Source: Roridomyces roridus
Taxonomy: Eukaryota; Basidiomycota; Agaricomycetes; Agaricales; Mycenaceae
DNA length: 27,416 bases
Direction of reading: 5' to 3'
Assembly (NCBI GenBank): GCA_029378245.1
Contig: JARKIF010000337.1
Location: forward strand, 1 to 27,416
This document shows positions 1 to 10,265 of the stretch, in pieces. The notes under the pieces are model-generated. The model was given only the letters and a program-made list of their open reading frames with translations, was not told the origin of the DNA and did not search any database. Within the stretch, counting starts at the first letter, position 1; each line of letters opens with the position of its first letter. The translations under genes and the position numbers were made by a program.

Positions 1-717
1 TGTTTGCTCACCATGTCGTGGTTCCTGTAATCAAATCTCCTTGAAGTCTCCGGCAGCGCGTAATGACAATTTGAAACGGGGTTTAAATGGGTCTGACACG
101 AGATGGCCGAATTGCGCCGTTTCGTGGGTCCTTTCGGAGCTAATCCTCATTTGAACCCATGCTTCATCAGGATCATCCAATGAGTTTTCAAGTTCAATTC
201 TAGATCCGATGGCCATCGCCGGCAGTGTTTGGCGGACTTGTTTTGGATTCGGGGTCACACGCTGCCGGCACCCCATCCTCTGACAACATCAACTGCCTAC
301 TGCGGCTCGTGACTTCCAGCTGCCTATCTCTCGGGATTGAGACTCAATGCCATACCATAAGACTTGAAGAGCTCAGCTAGGAACCCCGTTCAACTCTGTT
401 GCTCACCTCTGGGCACGGCAACACTCACTCGGGTTCCTGACCCCTACCTCCTTTGATTCAAGTACTAGTACACTATTACAACTGAGAATGATAATATTTG
501 GGAATGACCTCTATAAATTTCTGTCTGTCCTCTGTTTCCAAATCCCAATCAGTGAACCAGTAAGAAAGACCAAAGAAAGACTTGTGAAAAGTGTCTGACA
601 GGGACTGTCGACTACTTACGGCGCCGACATCAACGGAAGGATCCTTATCACGCACGCGGGTCCATATATGGACCGGCGTCTCCACATGCATGAGTAATGA
701 GCCAAGGCGGGCTCATG
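1..717. repeat. Direct repeat, copy 1 (continues off the left edge?)
   Basis: This stretch is repeated almost base for base at 801-1523. The two copies differ mainly by single-base length differences in short homopolymer runs (for example GCTAATCC against GCTAAATCC, and GATGGCCATC against GATGGCCCATC). I see one substitution, near 347 (GCCATACC against GCAATACC). Copy 1 is about 6 bases shorter than copy 2. Base 1 of the window aligns with base 801, so the repeat may extend further left. The unit is either a real tandem duplication or an assembly duplication of one locus. Confidence 0.9.
476..691 (-). CDS. Hypothetical small coding segment inside repeat copy 1
   Basis: An open frame of 71 codons on the minus strand, identical in protein to the one in repeat copy 2. 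It reads HVETPVHIWTRVRDKDPSVD near its start. After that comes a GTAAGT at a GCGCC/GTAAGT junction, followed about 88 bp later by a CAG, so a spliced gene is as likely as an unspliced one. I do not recognise the family. Identity between the copies reflects recent duplication and is not evidence of selection. Treat it as a weak candidate. Confidence 0.2.
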   Translation of the reverse strand: MHVETPVHIWTRVRDKDPSVDVGAVSSRQSLSDTFHKSFFGLSYWFTDWDLETEDRQKFIEVIPKYYHSQL

Positions 718-800
718 TCGTATGTCTGTGGAGAAGCAGAATTAATCAAGTTGCAAAAGAGAGAAAAAAGAGAGAAAAAATCGAAGAAGAGAGGGAGATT
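718..800. repeat. AG-rich low-complexity linker between the direct repeats
   Basis: The spacer between the two direct repeats is unique and ends in a purine-rich tract (runs of GAGAGAAAAAAGAGAG type at about 759-799). It contains no convincing coding signal. Confidence 0.6.
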
Positions 801-1523
801 TGTTTGCTCACCATGTCGTGGTTCCTGTAATCAAATCTCCTTGAAGTCTCCGGCAGCGCGTAATGACAATTTGAAACGCGGGTTTAAAATGGGTCTGACA
901 CGAGATGGCCGAATTGCGCCGTTTCGTGGGTCCTTTCGGAGCTAAATCCTCATTTGAACCCATGCTTCATCAGGCATCATCCAATGAGTTTTCAAGTTCA
1001 ATTCTAGATCCGATGGCCCATCGCCGGCAGTGTTTGGCGGACTTGTTTTGGATTTCGGGGTCACACGCTGCCGGCACCCCATCCTCTGACAACATCAACT
1101 GCCTACTGCGGCTCGTGACTTCCAGCTGCCTATCTCTCGGGGATTGAGACTCAATGCAATACCATAAGACTTGAAGAGCTCAGCTAGGAACCCCGTTCAA
1201 CTCTGTTGCTCACCTCTGGGCACGGCAACACTCACTCGGGTTCCTGACCCCTACCTCCTTTGATTCAAGTACTAGTACACTATTACAACTGAGAATGATA
1301 ATATTTGGGAATGACCTCTATAAATTTCTGTCTGTCCTCTGTTTCCAAATCCCAATCAGTGAACCAGTAAGAAAGACCAAAGAAAGACTTGTGAAAAGTG
1401 TCTGACAGGGACTGTCGACTACTTACGGCGCCGACATCAACGGAAGGATCCTTATCACGCACGCGGGTCCATATATGGACCGGCGTCTCCACATGCATGA
1501 GTAATGAGCCAAGGCGGCTCATG
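801..1523. repeat. Direct repeat, copy 2
   Basis: Second copy of the unit at 1-717, starting with TGTTTGCTCACC and ending in GGCTCATG, after which the two copies diverge. Where the copies differ, this one usually has the extra homopolymer base. It may therefore be the better-called version of the same sequence. Confidence 0.9.
1283..1522 (-). CDS. Hypothetical small coding segment inside repeat copy 2
   Basis: Same frame as the segment at 476-691 but open eight codons further upstream (MSRLGSLL before the shared methionine). A GTAAGT donor and a possible CAG acceptor lie inside it, so the last ~40 codons may be intronic. No signal peptide or known motif is visible. The function is unknown and it may not be a gene. 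Confidence 0.22.
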   Translation of the reverse strand: MSRLGSLLMHVETPVHIWTRVRDKDPSVDVGAVSSRQSLSDTFHKSFFGLSYWFTDWDLETEDRQKFIEVIPKYYHSQL

Positions 1524-2225
1524 AGTGGTCTCGATCTGGGCCCGGAAGCTGTAGGTTAGCCCGGACACTGAAATGTGCATCGACGTTGGAAGTGATTCAT
1601 AGAAGCTTGGTGGGGCGGTCAAGGGGTAGGCACCCTTAAAAAATTATACACAGGGTCGGAAACAAGGGGGCATCGGGATCGAAATTTCGTACCGGGGGCC
1701 CATACCCCCTTGTGCCCGATACTTATCTTGTACTTACCGCAAACTTATCGGAACTAAGTACTTGTCTTGGCGCCAATCTCGACCCCTTTACGGCCTCTCG
1801 TTTTCGGTGAGGTAGGGGGTCGGGGGTCCTTAGTTCACTTTTCCGACCAAGGGGGCATCGGGATCCGAACTTCGGAAGTTTTTTTCGACCCTGGCTGGAT
1901 ACAGTATGAAAGGACGACATGGAGGGAGCAAAGGGAGAGGGAAAGGTGCGTCTAGATCACGTGTTTCTATGATCCGAATACTGCCCGTGCTTCCGTGATC
2001 CGAATAGTACTGATCCCGATCTTTTTCTCCACCACCAGCAGCCACCAACACGTTACACCGCCGTGCCACTGCCCAGGTCGCTCCTAGAGACTCAAGATTC
2101 CGTGTATCCACTTGAAAACCCAACGCCGCCGTTCCATTGCGGCTCCGGAGGCGCCGTCCAGCGTCATGACTCATGACGCGTTTCCTTTTGTACTTACTCG
2201 TACTTTTACGCATCGAGATTCGACG
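1524..2225. other. Intergenic stretch, no supported gene
   Basis: No coding frame here has protein-like composition. The segment 1651-1893 holds short direct and inverted repeats, listed separately. Around 2170-2180 a plus-strand ATG opens a short hydrophobic frame (MTRFLLYLLVLL) that looks like a signal peptide. It stops after 18 codons and I cannot join it to an exon with confidence. Confidence 0.4.
1651..1893. repeat. Possible small inverted-repeat element (MITE-like)
   Basis: The left end begins CAGGGTCGGAAAC and the right end, read on the other strand, begins CCAGGGTCGAAAAAAAC, giving short imperfect terminal inverted repeats. Inside, AAGGGGGCATCGGGATC occurs at about 1665 and again (one extra C) at about 1849. 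An inverted version, CCCCCTTGTGCCCGAT, sits at about 1706. I find no clear target duplication, so this is only a candidate non-autonomous element. Confidence 0.3.
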
Positions 2226-2699
2226 CTAGTTGGGCGCTAGCATCGACACCAGCCTAGACCGCGTCGTCAGACTTTCTCGGGTTGGCATTGTCCAGTTGCA
2301 ACCTCCAAGCCCGGAAGTCGCAAGAGTGCGCTCAGGAGCATGAGCTGGATGTGGGACACCAGGTGCGTATGCCGACGTTGAATGCGAGTGGCTAATATAC
2401 GGCCTTGGTTTTAGCCCCGGACGAGTAGCCTCACTTCCCTGGCCATACCACTCGCCGCGGTCTATCTGGGACTCGTTTCCGTGGGTATCCCCGGTTTCCG
2501 TGCCAATGTTTTTCGCACTTCCCTGGCTCAGTCCGTTTGTGGTACTATTACTGATACTAGTAGTACCATCATCGCGGCGTAAGCAGCCCTCTGCATGATA
2601 TATCCGCTGCCGGGCATATCGGATGATTCCGGGATCGCCACTCCGCTTGAAAGTTGATACTCGGAAGAAACATTCTAAGCCGTGATACACCACATACAC
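2226..2699 (-). pseudogene. Decayed coding fragment with a relative at 23.7-23.9 kb
   Basis: The minus strand stays open for 157 codons. Its middle part (KNIGTETG ... DRGEWYGQ, nucleotides about 2435-2520) has a counterpart in the minus-strand reading of 23772-23860 (IGTETDIDRTEWYGKDG). A second shared block, YAPGVPHP against YAPSVPYT, lies on the far side of a variable stretch that could be an intron. Several differences between the copies are silent at protein level, which suggests that this strand is or was coding. I do not recognise the family. No complete gene can be built from the visible sequence. Confidence 0.3.
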
Positions 2700-2788
2700 C
2701 GCAGACGCCGAACTCGCATTCGATACAGTGGTCTCCGACTCTACTTATAATATTGTCTTCGTAACTCTCCCTTCATCGCCTACCACCC

Positions 2789-3526
2789 ATGTTCCTCGTT
2801 CTCGATTTTGACGGCTCACCAGCGCACAAGTCCTCTTCAAGTGCCACAGTCGGGATCATCATCGGATGTGAGTCGCTCCGACGTCTCCTTCCGGGCGCGC
2901 GTCACTCATGCATGGCAGGTTCCCTCTGCGGGCTTGCGCTCCTCGGGATAGCCATATACGGACTTGCACGCTGGATCGCACGTCGACGAGCGAGGAAGCG
3001 GGGGAATGTACCCAAGTCCGTGCCTCTTCCCGCTGACTTGACCCCTTTGGAACGGGGTCAGTACGAGGTGCAAATTGATTGCAAATCCCGCCTCCTCGGG
3101 GCCTCGCCCAGTCCTAGCGTGTCGGTGTTCCCGTCCGAGCAGGACGGCGAGGCGCAGGAGGTCGAGTTTGATCCCTACGCGGGATTTTCAACTGGGATGT
3201 CGGCTTTTCATCCGGAAACCCTCACGCGTGATACCGCCCGCGATGCAGAGAAACTACATATGCCCGAGACGCCCGTCGATTTACATGCGTATCCGATAAC
3301 CCCGGTTCACCTCCGTCCTGCGCCGGTACAACACGGTTGGAAGCTCACCCGACACGAGTCAAGTAGGAGCGTTCAGGTGAGATGGGATAAGTGTGTTTTC
3401 TGTTCAACTCTGGATTTTGACAACTCGACTCAGCCCGACGTACCAGCCAGTCTATCACCTGGTGGCGGGCGGCATTTCGATTGTAGAACGCCGGCGAGTG
3501 GTTTTGTCACTTGGGATCCATTCTAA
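2789..3526 (+). CDS. Single-pass membrane protein, C-terminal part
   Basis: The frame contains a Ser-rich stretch, a hydrophobic segment, a basic stop-transfer run (ARWIARRRARKRG) and a hydrophilic, proline-rich tail. This is the layout of the single-pass surface proteins common in mushroom genomes. A GTGAGT donor at about 2870 and a CAG at about 2919 lie inside the hydrophobic segment. Splicing there would join two hydrophobic halves into one clean membrane helix, so an intron of about 50 bp is likely. A second GTGAGA donor at about 3377 probably removes the next ~70 bp, which would make the printed C-terminus wrong. The start is unsafe: another frame upstream (about 2715-2795) reads as protein and would join at a TTTT run with a one-base shift, so the extracellular domain may lie further left. 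The role is unknown. The protein encoded at 24906-26449 has the same general architecture. Confidence 0.45.
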   Translation: MFLVLDFDGSPAHKSSSSATVGIIIGCESLRRLLPGARHSCMAGSLCGLALLGIAIYGLARWIARRRARKRGNVPKSVPLPADLTPLERGQYEVQIDCKSRLLGASPSPSVSVFPSEQDGEAQEVEFDPYAGFSTGMSAFHPETLTRDTARDAEKLHMPETPVDLHAYPITPVHLRPAPVQHGWKLTRHESSRSVQVRWDKCVFCSTLDFDNSTQPDVPASLSPGGGRHFDCRTPASGFVTWDPF

Positions 3527-4216
3527 AGGCTGATTGGAATTGACACATAGCCTTCCCCAGTGACAAGCATTACACTCTCTGTGTATGGCGCTTGAGAATT
3601 CATTCAAGCCCTGCAGTAACTGATTTTTATTATCTATTTGACTGTGTATAACTACAGGTACTTCTTGTTGAAATGGCAAGATGCTCGTTGTTTGAGCGAT
3701 ATCATATATTGGCGGCGTTTCTGGAGACGGCAGTGGATTGGCTCTAGATTATATTTCCGACATACCGGAAGAATGTTTCTACGGCCCCGGATCTGGAAGT
3801 GTTACCACCGATCCACGATCAAGTATTGTCAGCCGCCTGTGGATAGTCTCTTTTACAGACCCTCGACGCTCCGCAAGCTCCGCGAAGCTTGTGGAGACAA
3901 GCACTGTACGCGCGACGATTCAGGTACAATATGCCCTTCAACGCTGCCAGTCTCGCTAGCTCTGGATCATCTCCGCGTTTTTCTTCAGAGCCACGAACAT
4001 GCATTGAAATTACAATCTCCTCGCCGTTCGTCTAGGAGGACACAATCAATCAGCCCGCCGCATCTGACAACGGCGCCTTCCATTCTTAGGGCAGTGCACG
4101 TGAGAACACAGCTTCACCTGTTGCCACGTATCCTTTAACAGGGACCTCGAGCAGTGTGTGGAGCAGCGCAGGAGCAAGGGCGCGACTCGCCATCAGCCCT
4201 CGCTTATCCATTCAAC
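3527..4216. other. Unassigned stretch upstream of the NACHT gene
   Basis: Short plus-strand frames read like protein in pieces (for example at 3670-3730 and 3850-3960), but they change frame and carry stops, and no family is recognisable. They may be decayed exons of the membrane-protein gene to the left, an upstream exon of the NACHT gene, or non-coding sequence. Confidence 0.35.
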
Positions 4217-6867
4217 ATGGCCACCCAGCCGTTGCAAAGTGTGGTGGCCTCCATGGTTCGGATCACTGAGCTTGCGAAAGTGAGTGAATCTCGCCTCTCT
4301 CGTAGCCCTCTACGGACCTCGCTGACACACCCTCGACGATAGAGTTTTCGCTCTGATACGCGCATATGGACAGACGTCAGCTCCCACGTACAGACAAACG
4401 TCCAGATGGCGATGGAGAAATATCTGGACGACGAGACACCCCCAGTGGAGATGCAGCGGGCCATGGATCGATTGTCTTCGTATTGTACATTTTTATCCCC
4501 TCGATGCCCCCTGATGTCAGCATCCAGGACGCTGCAGCAGATCGTCAAGGACATGGAGAAACTTCACGGAAGACCGACCATCGTTCAGCTGTTCAAAACT
4601 TCTACGAGCTCCACCACGGTGGAAGAGATGAAACACCGTGTTTCAGAGTCAATTCGGTGATTCGAGGTCGCAGCACCGGCGATACAGGCTCCTTTCGGCA
4701 CCGTAATCAATGTCTATGGTTCGGGATTTCAAATTTCGGTCTTCTAAGTTTTGGAAATTCAGGGATGTCCACAGGCGGCATTGGAGGCCAGGGTGGGAAG
4801 GGTCGGGGCGCAGGCGGCGAAGGTGGAGTTGGAGAAGGTGCCATCGTGAATGTTTCCACCATGTACGTCGCTCTCTGGCTGGTTGACACTCTCATCTTAC
4901 ACTGAAAAGAAATGAAACAGTTATTCAGAAGCTCGCCGCTGTACTTCAGGACGAGATGCGCATTATAGGTATGACATTCCCGCGGACAAGAAATCTGGCT
5001 GATTCGTCGACTCGTCGTCAGCCACCAAGATAACGATTTTCGATTTGCCGTATACCTCGAAGCCGGCTTGGAACGAGGCGCTCCTGTGTCTTCCGAACAC
5101 GCGGCAGCATTATATCGACAATGTGATGACCTGGATATGCAGCGACAATGTCCATGGCGCAGACCAGATCTTCCTCGTTGCCGATGTTGTGGGAAGCGGG
5201 AAAACTGCTCTTGCGCATACAATTGCCAAGCAGTGCTTCGACACCGGTTTACTTGCATCTTCGTTCTTCTTTGACGAAACCGACCATTGCGTTCGTCCCA
5301 GGGATTTTGTTTTCAAAACGGCGCACGACATCGGATCCAAGTATCCTGAAGTCGCAGACGAAATCTCCGCCGTGCTCAAAGCCGACCCCCGCATAATCCA
5401 CTTCCTGCCGACTACAAACCTTTTTGAACGATTGGTGTTGGGGCCTTTGGTGCGGAGCCAGATCCGAGGGCCCGTGGCTCTCGTCATCGACGCTTTGAAC
5501 GACGCCGAGACATCCGACGTCCCTCTCATTCTGCGCACTCAAATACAACAACAGGCTGGGCTCTTCCGGGTGTTTGTGACTTCCCGTCCGGACCACGCGA
5601 TTCTTCACGCCCTTGGGCCCAACATCAAACGACATTCGCTCGCAATTCATGGCGACGAAAACCACCGCGATATGACCGTCTTCTTGGACTTTAGATTGAA
5701 GGAGATCGCCGACTACCGCTGCATTGACAAGTGGCCGGACGCAGAGACCTTCGAACGTCTGCTCCAACGAGCGGAGGGTCTTTTCATTTGGATTGCGACT
5801 GTCTGTGATTATATCGCCTCCCGAATTAGTCCCGATGAAGAGCTGGAACAACTATTGGACGACACGCGACACGGGCAACTGCCACCGGAGGAGAAAATTG
5901 ACTCCTTGTATTCTGCCATCATGGCCAAATGCGACTGGGACGATATCCATTTCACAAGCGGCTATGCAACATCCATGGGCTTCTTGGTTGTTCAACAAAC
6001 TCCCCTCACCATAGACACCTTAGGACGTTTGTCCCCAACTAAACGCACTGTCCAACAAATTCTCCTACAACTGGGATCTCTGGTGACTGGCTTAATGGAC
6101 GCCGAGCAGCCGGCACAGATTCTGCACGGCTCGTACCGGGACTACCTCGTTGGCCGGGCTCGAGATCCTCAACGAATTGCCCCCGAGGTCCATCATCAGT
6201 GCCTTGCTCTTCACTGCATGGAATTCGCTGGGGCTACTTTTAGCCCCTCGCGCATGGCCGAATGCGAGTATTCGGAGAACTGGAGTCCTGATGGTGCACC
6301 GCCGCCAACAGTACCGGAATTCTTCGAGGAAATTCATTGGTATGCAGTGAACTTCTGGATGGCTCACCTGACAGCAATATTGTCATGGGATCCAACGCTG
6401 GAGAGAACTGTCACCAATTTCCTCAACGACGAGCTCACCCACTGGATCGAGTTCATGGTTTCAAAGCTGACTTACCAGAGCTTGATTCCGCTTCACAAGT
6501 GGACTCAGGTGAGTGCCATACCGCCGAAGTCTCCTCAGAGTGCACACCAATCTTTCACCAGACTGTTGCCTCTGGATCTTCCATGTCATCACTTGTCTGG
6601 ATTCAACCGATACAATGTCTCCTACGCATTCTATGCCGCATGATGCAGAACAACCGCCTCAGCGAAGGTCTTGCAATTATCTCCGATTTGGAGTATTTCA
6701 CGACCGTCTTCCCAAACACAAAGGAAGAAGAGGGCGATTCCATGACGGAAGCGGACGACTCGATGGACGCAAACGCAACATCTGTGCGCTCCCGGGTGTC
6801 TTCAGCAATTGCAAACGCTCGGCGGCTAAGACGTTTAGAGCGACATCTGCGGAAGGTTTTTCTGTGA
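4217..6867 (+). CDS. NACHT-domain NLR-like protein, six exons, one in-frame TGA
   Basis: The gene encodes a cytosolic STAND-type NTPase of the fungal NLR-like group, which act in self/non-self recognition or regulated cell death. My exon model is 4217-4279, 4343-4718, 4763-4862, 4910-4968, 5022-6508 and 6562-6867. The introns are 44-63 bp and the exons sum to 2391 bp, exactly 797 codons. The first ATG (MATQPLQS) opens a helical N-terminal region (EKYLDDETPPVEMQRAMDRL, then VKDMEKLHGRP). A glycine-rich linker follows (GGIGGQGGKGRGAGGEGGVG, about 4775-4835), and then the NACHT core. The P-loop is VVGSGKT at about 5186-5206, Walker B is VALVIDAL at 5474-5497 and the sensor-like FVTSRPD is at 5573-5593. 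A winged-helix-like region follows (LLQLGSLVTGL ... ILHGSYRDYL). No WD40, ankyrin or TPR repeats follow, and the tail is a basic helix (ANARRLRRLERHLRKVFL). An in-frame TGA at 4658-4660 interrupts the N-terminal region with the same frame continuing sensibly after it, so this is either a base error or a recent nonsense mutation. The third intron has a poor donor (GTTCGG). Confidence 0.8.
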
Positions 6868-6940
6868 ACGAAGTGACTCCATTCTGGACTGGACTTGCTC
6901 GTGTAGCAAACATCCCGCCAATTACACTATTTACAGAACG

Positions 6941-7290
6941 TTGAACCTGTTTAAAAAATTCACCCCGTTCGTCAGAATGCTTTTGATAGAGTGAGGTCTC
7001 CTTGAGGCTTCTGTTTTGTCCTTGACCGTACTCATCACCATCCATTTCGCACAATTCATCGTTATCTTTCAGAACAAGCAGCGGACGTGCTCCCGGATAC
7101 CAGGCCACATCCAAATGATCCAAAATATCCGAATCAAAACCCATTGCACGATGGATCTCCCGCAATGTCTGGTACCTTTCCTCGGCGAAGCCTTCCTCTG
7201 AGACAAACGTTCAAGTTCGAGATCCGGAAATCCAGCAGCTTTTACGCCCTCCTCGGTGAGACGCTCAAGGGCCGATTCATTGTGTAAGCA
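6941..7290 (-). CDS. Unidentified conserved-looking coding fragment
   Basis: The minus strand reads as protein with acidic, helical composition: SALERLTEEGVKAAGFPDLE, then EEGFAEERYQTLREIHRAMG, then LDVAWYPGARPLLVLKDNDE. The first and second parts are in different frames, joined at about 7195-7205 where one base appears to be missing. The segment sits just downstream of the transcription factor stop on the same strand and overlaps no exon of the NACHT gene. I do not recognise the family and cannot find a start or stop. It could be a fragment of a longer gene or a 3' exon. Confidence 0.33.
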
Positions 7291-7438
7291 ATAAAGGGGA
7301 TCCTAATGGTGCAGCTATTGGGATATGTCGATGACCTGCAGAATATTCCACACAAAGTTTATCTAGCTGACGCACAACGGATAGGAAGTGATCTGAAACA
7401 GAAATCTAAGCGTGAATTTACTTGTGCCGCTGCGTTCT

Positions 7439-9168
7439 TCACTCGCCCGCCCCACCAGCAACGTTCTCCCATTCATGATTCAAATCAGTCATCAGATTGA
7501 AATACGCCCCCCAATCTTCGAGCCTAAGCACAATCAGTAGGAGTCCTACACGGGAAAAGTTGGAATCCAAAGTGTATACGTACTCCAAACCCGTGGGCGC
7601 ACTAGTCCAAATCTCCAACGGGTCACCAAAAACAGTCGCGTTCGAGACCCCTGGTTCAGAATCACCAGGGGCAAAACCACCCTCAAACCAGGACGTGGTG
7701 GCACTGGTCTGGAAGAAACTTGACAGTAGCTCGCCATCGCCATCAACCGCGCCTGGAGCCAGTGGCAAATCCTGGTAGCCGAACGAAGCTGTGGAGGTTT
7801 GACGAGGGTACCACGTATCACTGCTTCCATGGCTGCTCGGCACCGGTGGTGGCGACGCTGTAGCAGACTCTGAGTGCTCCGGCAGGGCGATCCTTGCCCC
7901 AAGTTCCCTCGTGTGTAACGGAAGTTTGACAAATGGACTCGGAGACGCCGCCCCTGGGTGCTCTGCGGCGCCGTCCTCTTCCCGCGCGCGCTTGTTCACA
8001 TTATTGTGTGGTCTAGAGCGAGTCGCAGGATTTGGAAGAGGCAGCTTGCCGAGTAGAGCTAGCTCGTGCAATAGATCCCTTTCAAGTCAGGCGAGTAGTT
8101 TGGCATCGGGACGAGGACTGTAGATATGATAGCTTACCAGTATAGCCCTGCCGTCTGCCATCTGCAAGTCGAGGAATATGTTGAACTGAGTTTGAAAACT
8201 CCTTCCGACAACCAAACGCACCGGGATTCACACTCCTGCATCACGGCCATACACTTATGCACTTCCTCAACGGCGGTATTCATATGCGGTGGGAGCCCCG
8301 TACGTTTCCCTCTCCAGAGATTCAAGAGCATGATGAGCCCAGCCGTGAACGTGGGAATCTGGGCATGTCTTCAACCAATGAAACCGGGAGGGAAACGACA
8401 CGCACAATAAGATGTGGAAGCACCCCGCCTTTCTTCCGCTGGCGAGCTATCTCGGCGACGTGGCTGCATGACCGAGCGGCGTTCGTGCATATCGCGAGAG
8501 ATGGTAGAGCCTATGCCAATCAGTCATTCTCCTTCTCAGCAAAGGTAAGGACGGAGCGACCCACCGTCGACGCTCCCTTTCTTATCATAGGTATAAACGG
8601 GCGGTGAATCGTCATCTGCACATGGTAGTACGAGCAATACAGATGAACGGACTGGGCGAAGAAGATGGAATTGGGGTCTTCCATGCGGTTCGGCTCCCAT
8701 TGGACTGCGAAAGGATTAATTACGGACAGCGAGGGATGGAAGACTCACGATGATTTGGCAGGTCATCAACCCACGCGTTGAGCGCTGAATCGAGCTCCGC
8801 AACGAGGTGTTCTTCCCACTTGTCGTTCCGCACCGCAAGGAGCTCTTTGGTTTTAGCCAGCGAGTACTGCGAGCGAGACGTGGTAAGCGTCGGCTCAATC
8901 CTCTCTGAGAAAAACGCACCAGCATTTTCAAACTAAAGCCGAGCAAGTTGTTCAACCGGAGGTAGCAATTAAAGAAAGTGATCGTGGACGGCTTGTCCTC
9001 CGGCTGTTTGAACGCCTGCGCTCCGTCGTCCTCCGGATTCCAATACTCGTCGTCGCATTCGATGGGGAGTTCTTGGTCAAAGATGCAATCACATATCAGG
9101 TTGATTTCCAGAGAAAGGGAAGATACAGAACTCACTCGTCCAACTGCGTATTACACGGCCTCCCGCGC
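7439..9168 (-). pseudogene. Zn2Cys6 transcription factor, C-terminal half (cut off by the gypsy insertion)
   Basis: This is the downstream half of the gene that begins at 21801. Starting at the insertion edge it reads GRPCNTQLDE, then after an intron with a GTGAGT donor LPIECDDEYWN, EDKPSTITFFNCYLRLNNLL and GFSLKML. These are hallmark blocks of the fungal-specific transcription factor domain (Fungal_trans, PF04082), which regulates activator activity. Further on come CSHVAEIARQRKKG (about 8425-8470), an intron 8357-8405 by my reading, and LLNLWRGKRTGLPPHMNT with AVEEVHKCMAVMQECESR. The C-terminal part, LHELALLGKLPLPNP to a TGA at 7439-7441, contains a basic stretch (NKRARE) and a Ser/Pro-rich tail. 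The half has no start of its own because the N-terminal part lies 11.2 kb away at 20384-21801. Short frame changes within it may be consensus errors. Confidence 0.8.
9165..9168. repeat. Target-site duplication, left copy (GCGC)
   Basis: GCGC directly precedes the TG that opens the left LTR and recurs directly after the CA that closes the right LTR (20380-20383). Four bases match. Extending to five does not (CGCGC on the left, GCGCA on the right). Confidence 0.8.
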
Positions 9169-10136
9169 TGTCGATACGTATAACAAATACTCCGAAATAT
9201 CGTCCTGGCTTGACTTTGGCCACGATACTCGGTGAGTGGGGATCTAGACCAAAAGAGTGCTTGCAACCGTCCAACTATCTGGAAAGCGAACTCGAATGGA
9301 GAAAGACAGATGTCTTTTGGGAGTGGCGGAATGTACGTGGTACGTGGGTTGTTTCGTGATACGCGAAATGAGGTACTGAAGTCCTGTAATAACAGAACGT
9401 CAATGGATACGACGAAGAATGTACTCTTCGTGAGTAGATTCGAGCGAGTAAGACGGGAGGGCAAATATGGCAGAAAGCAGAGTCGTAGGAGGTTATTCTC
9501 TCCTTGGACAGATGTTTGGAAGCACTAGGCAAATTCTCTTTGCGATAGAGAATGATGGGTAGAAATGTGACATTTCACTACTACATACATCTTGGCTTAT
9601 ATACGGCCAGAGACCCAAAATAGAGGAAACAAACAATGAAACAATGAAAATGCAACCAAGAGATTATCAGTGGATAAAACGAAGAGCCAGTGTAAATGGG
9701 GATGTTCCTGAATGCAGGGGTGACCGTGTAAAAATCCAAAAGAGCCCAGGAATTCGGTAGCGGTCGTGCGTCCAATAGAAAGTCGAAACGCAGAGTCATC
9801 TGCCCATTTGTCCGCATGGTGCCCGGAAATGTATTTCTTGCGGCGGCTCGGGGTTCTAATGAATGCAGGGTCACATGCTTCCATAGAGAAGTAAAAGGTT
9901 TAGGGTATAGGTCGGGCGGCCGAGCGAAACGATGTTTTCCAAAACCCGATCGGAAATTGCCGAACACTTTTCCATGGTTCGATCCCAGCCGTGTGCATGC
10001 GCGCACAACTCATATTCCAGTAGAATGAAACATATGGAATCACTGGCACATTGGAAGGAATCGTGAATGGATTGTGGATGTGAGGGAATGGCAGTTCCGA
10101 GGGTATTTTCATGTAAAACCATGAAATGGTGTCACA
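9169..10136 (-). repeat. 3' LTR of the gypsy element (left copy)
   Basis: Begins TGTCGATACG and ends GGTGTCACA on the plus strand, giving the usual TG...CA ends. It is 968 bp long and matches 19414-20379 throughout. Where the copies differ it is by one base in a homopolymer, for example ACAAATAC against ACAATAC and GTAAAAATCC against GTAAAATCC. Confidence 0.95.
9597..9603 (-). promoter_or_regulatory. TATA-like box in the left LTR
   Basis: The minus strand reads CGTATATAAGCC here. It is the only clear TATA motif in the LTR and is repeated in the other LTR, so it is the likely core promoter of the element. Confidence 0.45.
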
Positions 10137-10265
10137 TCCGCGGGGCACGGGAATAACCGACCGTCCTCGGTCGTGTTGAACGAAGTTGGACGCCAGGAAA
10201 CAAGTGAGACGAGAGGAGATGTATATGATGAGATTGAGATGGGGGGAAGGATATGATTTCGACTG

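Noticed and set aside
4480..4520. A 41-bp intron in the NACHT gene (GTATTG...GTCAG)
   Set aside because: Removing it would shift the frame, while reading through keeps the downstream helical block in frame.
9900..10148. Open frames running across the LTR into flanking sequence
   Set aside because: They are present in both LTR copies, have no protein pattern of their own, and change sequence at the LTR border.
10137..10175. Classic polypurine tract beside the 3' LTR
   Set aside because: The coding strand next to the LTR reads CCCGTGCCCCGCGGA, which is not purine-rich.
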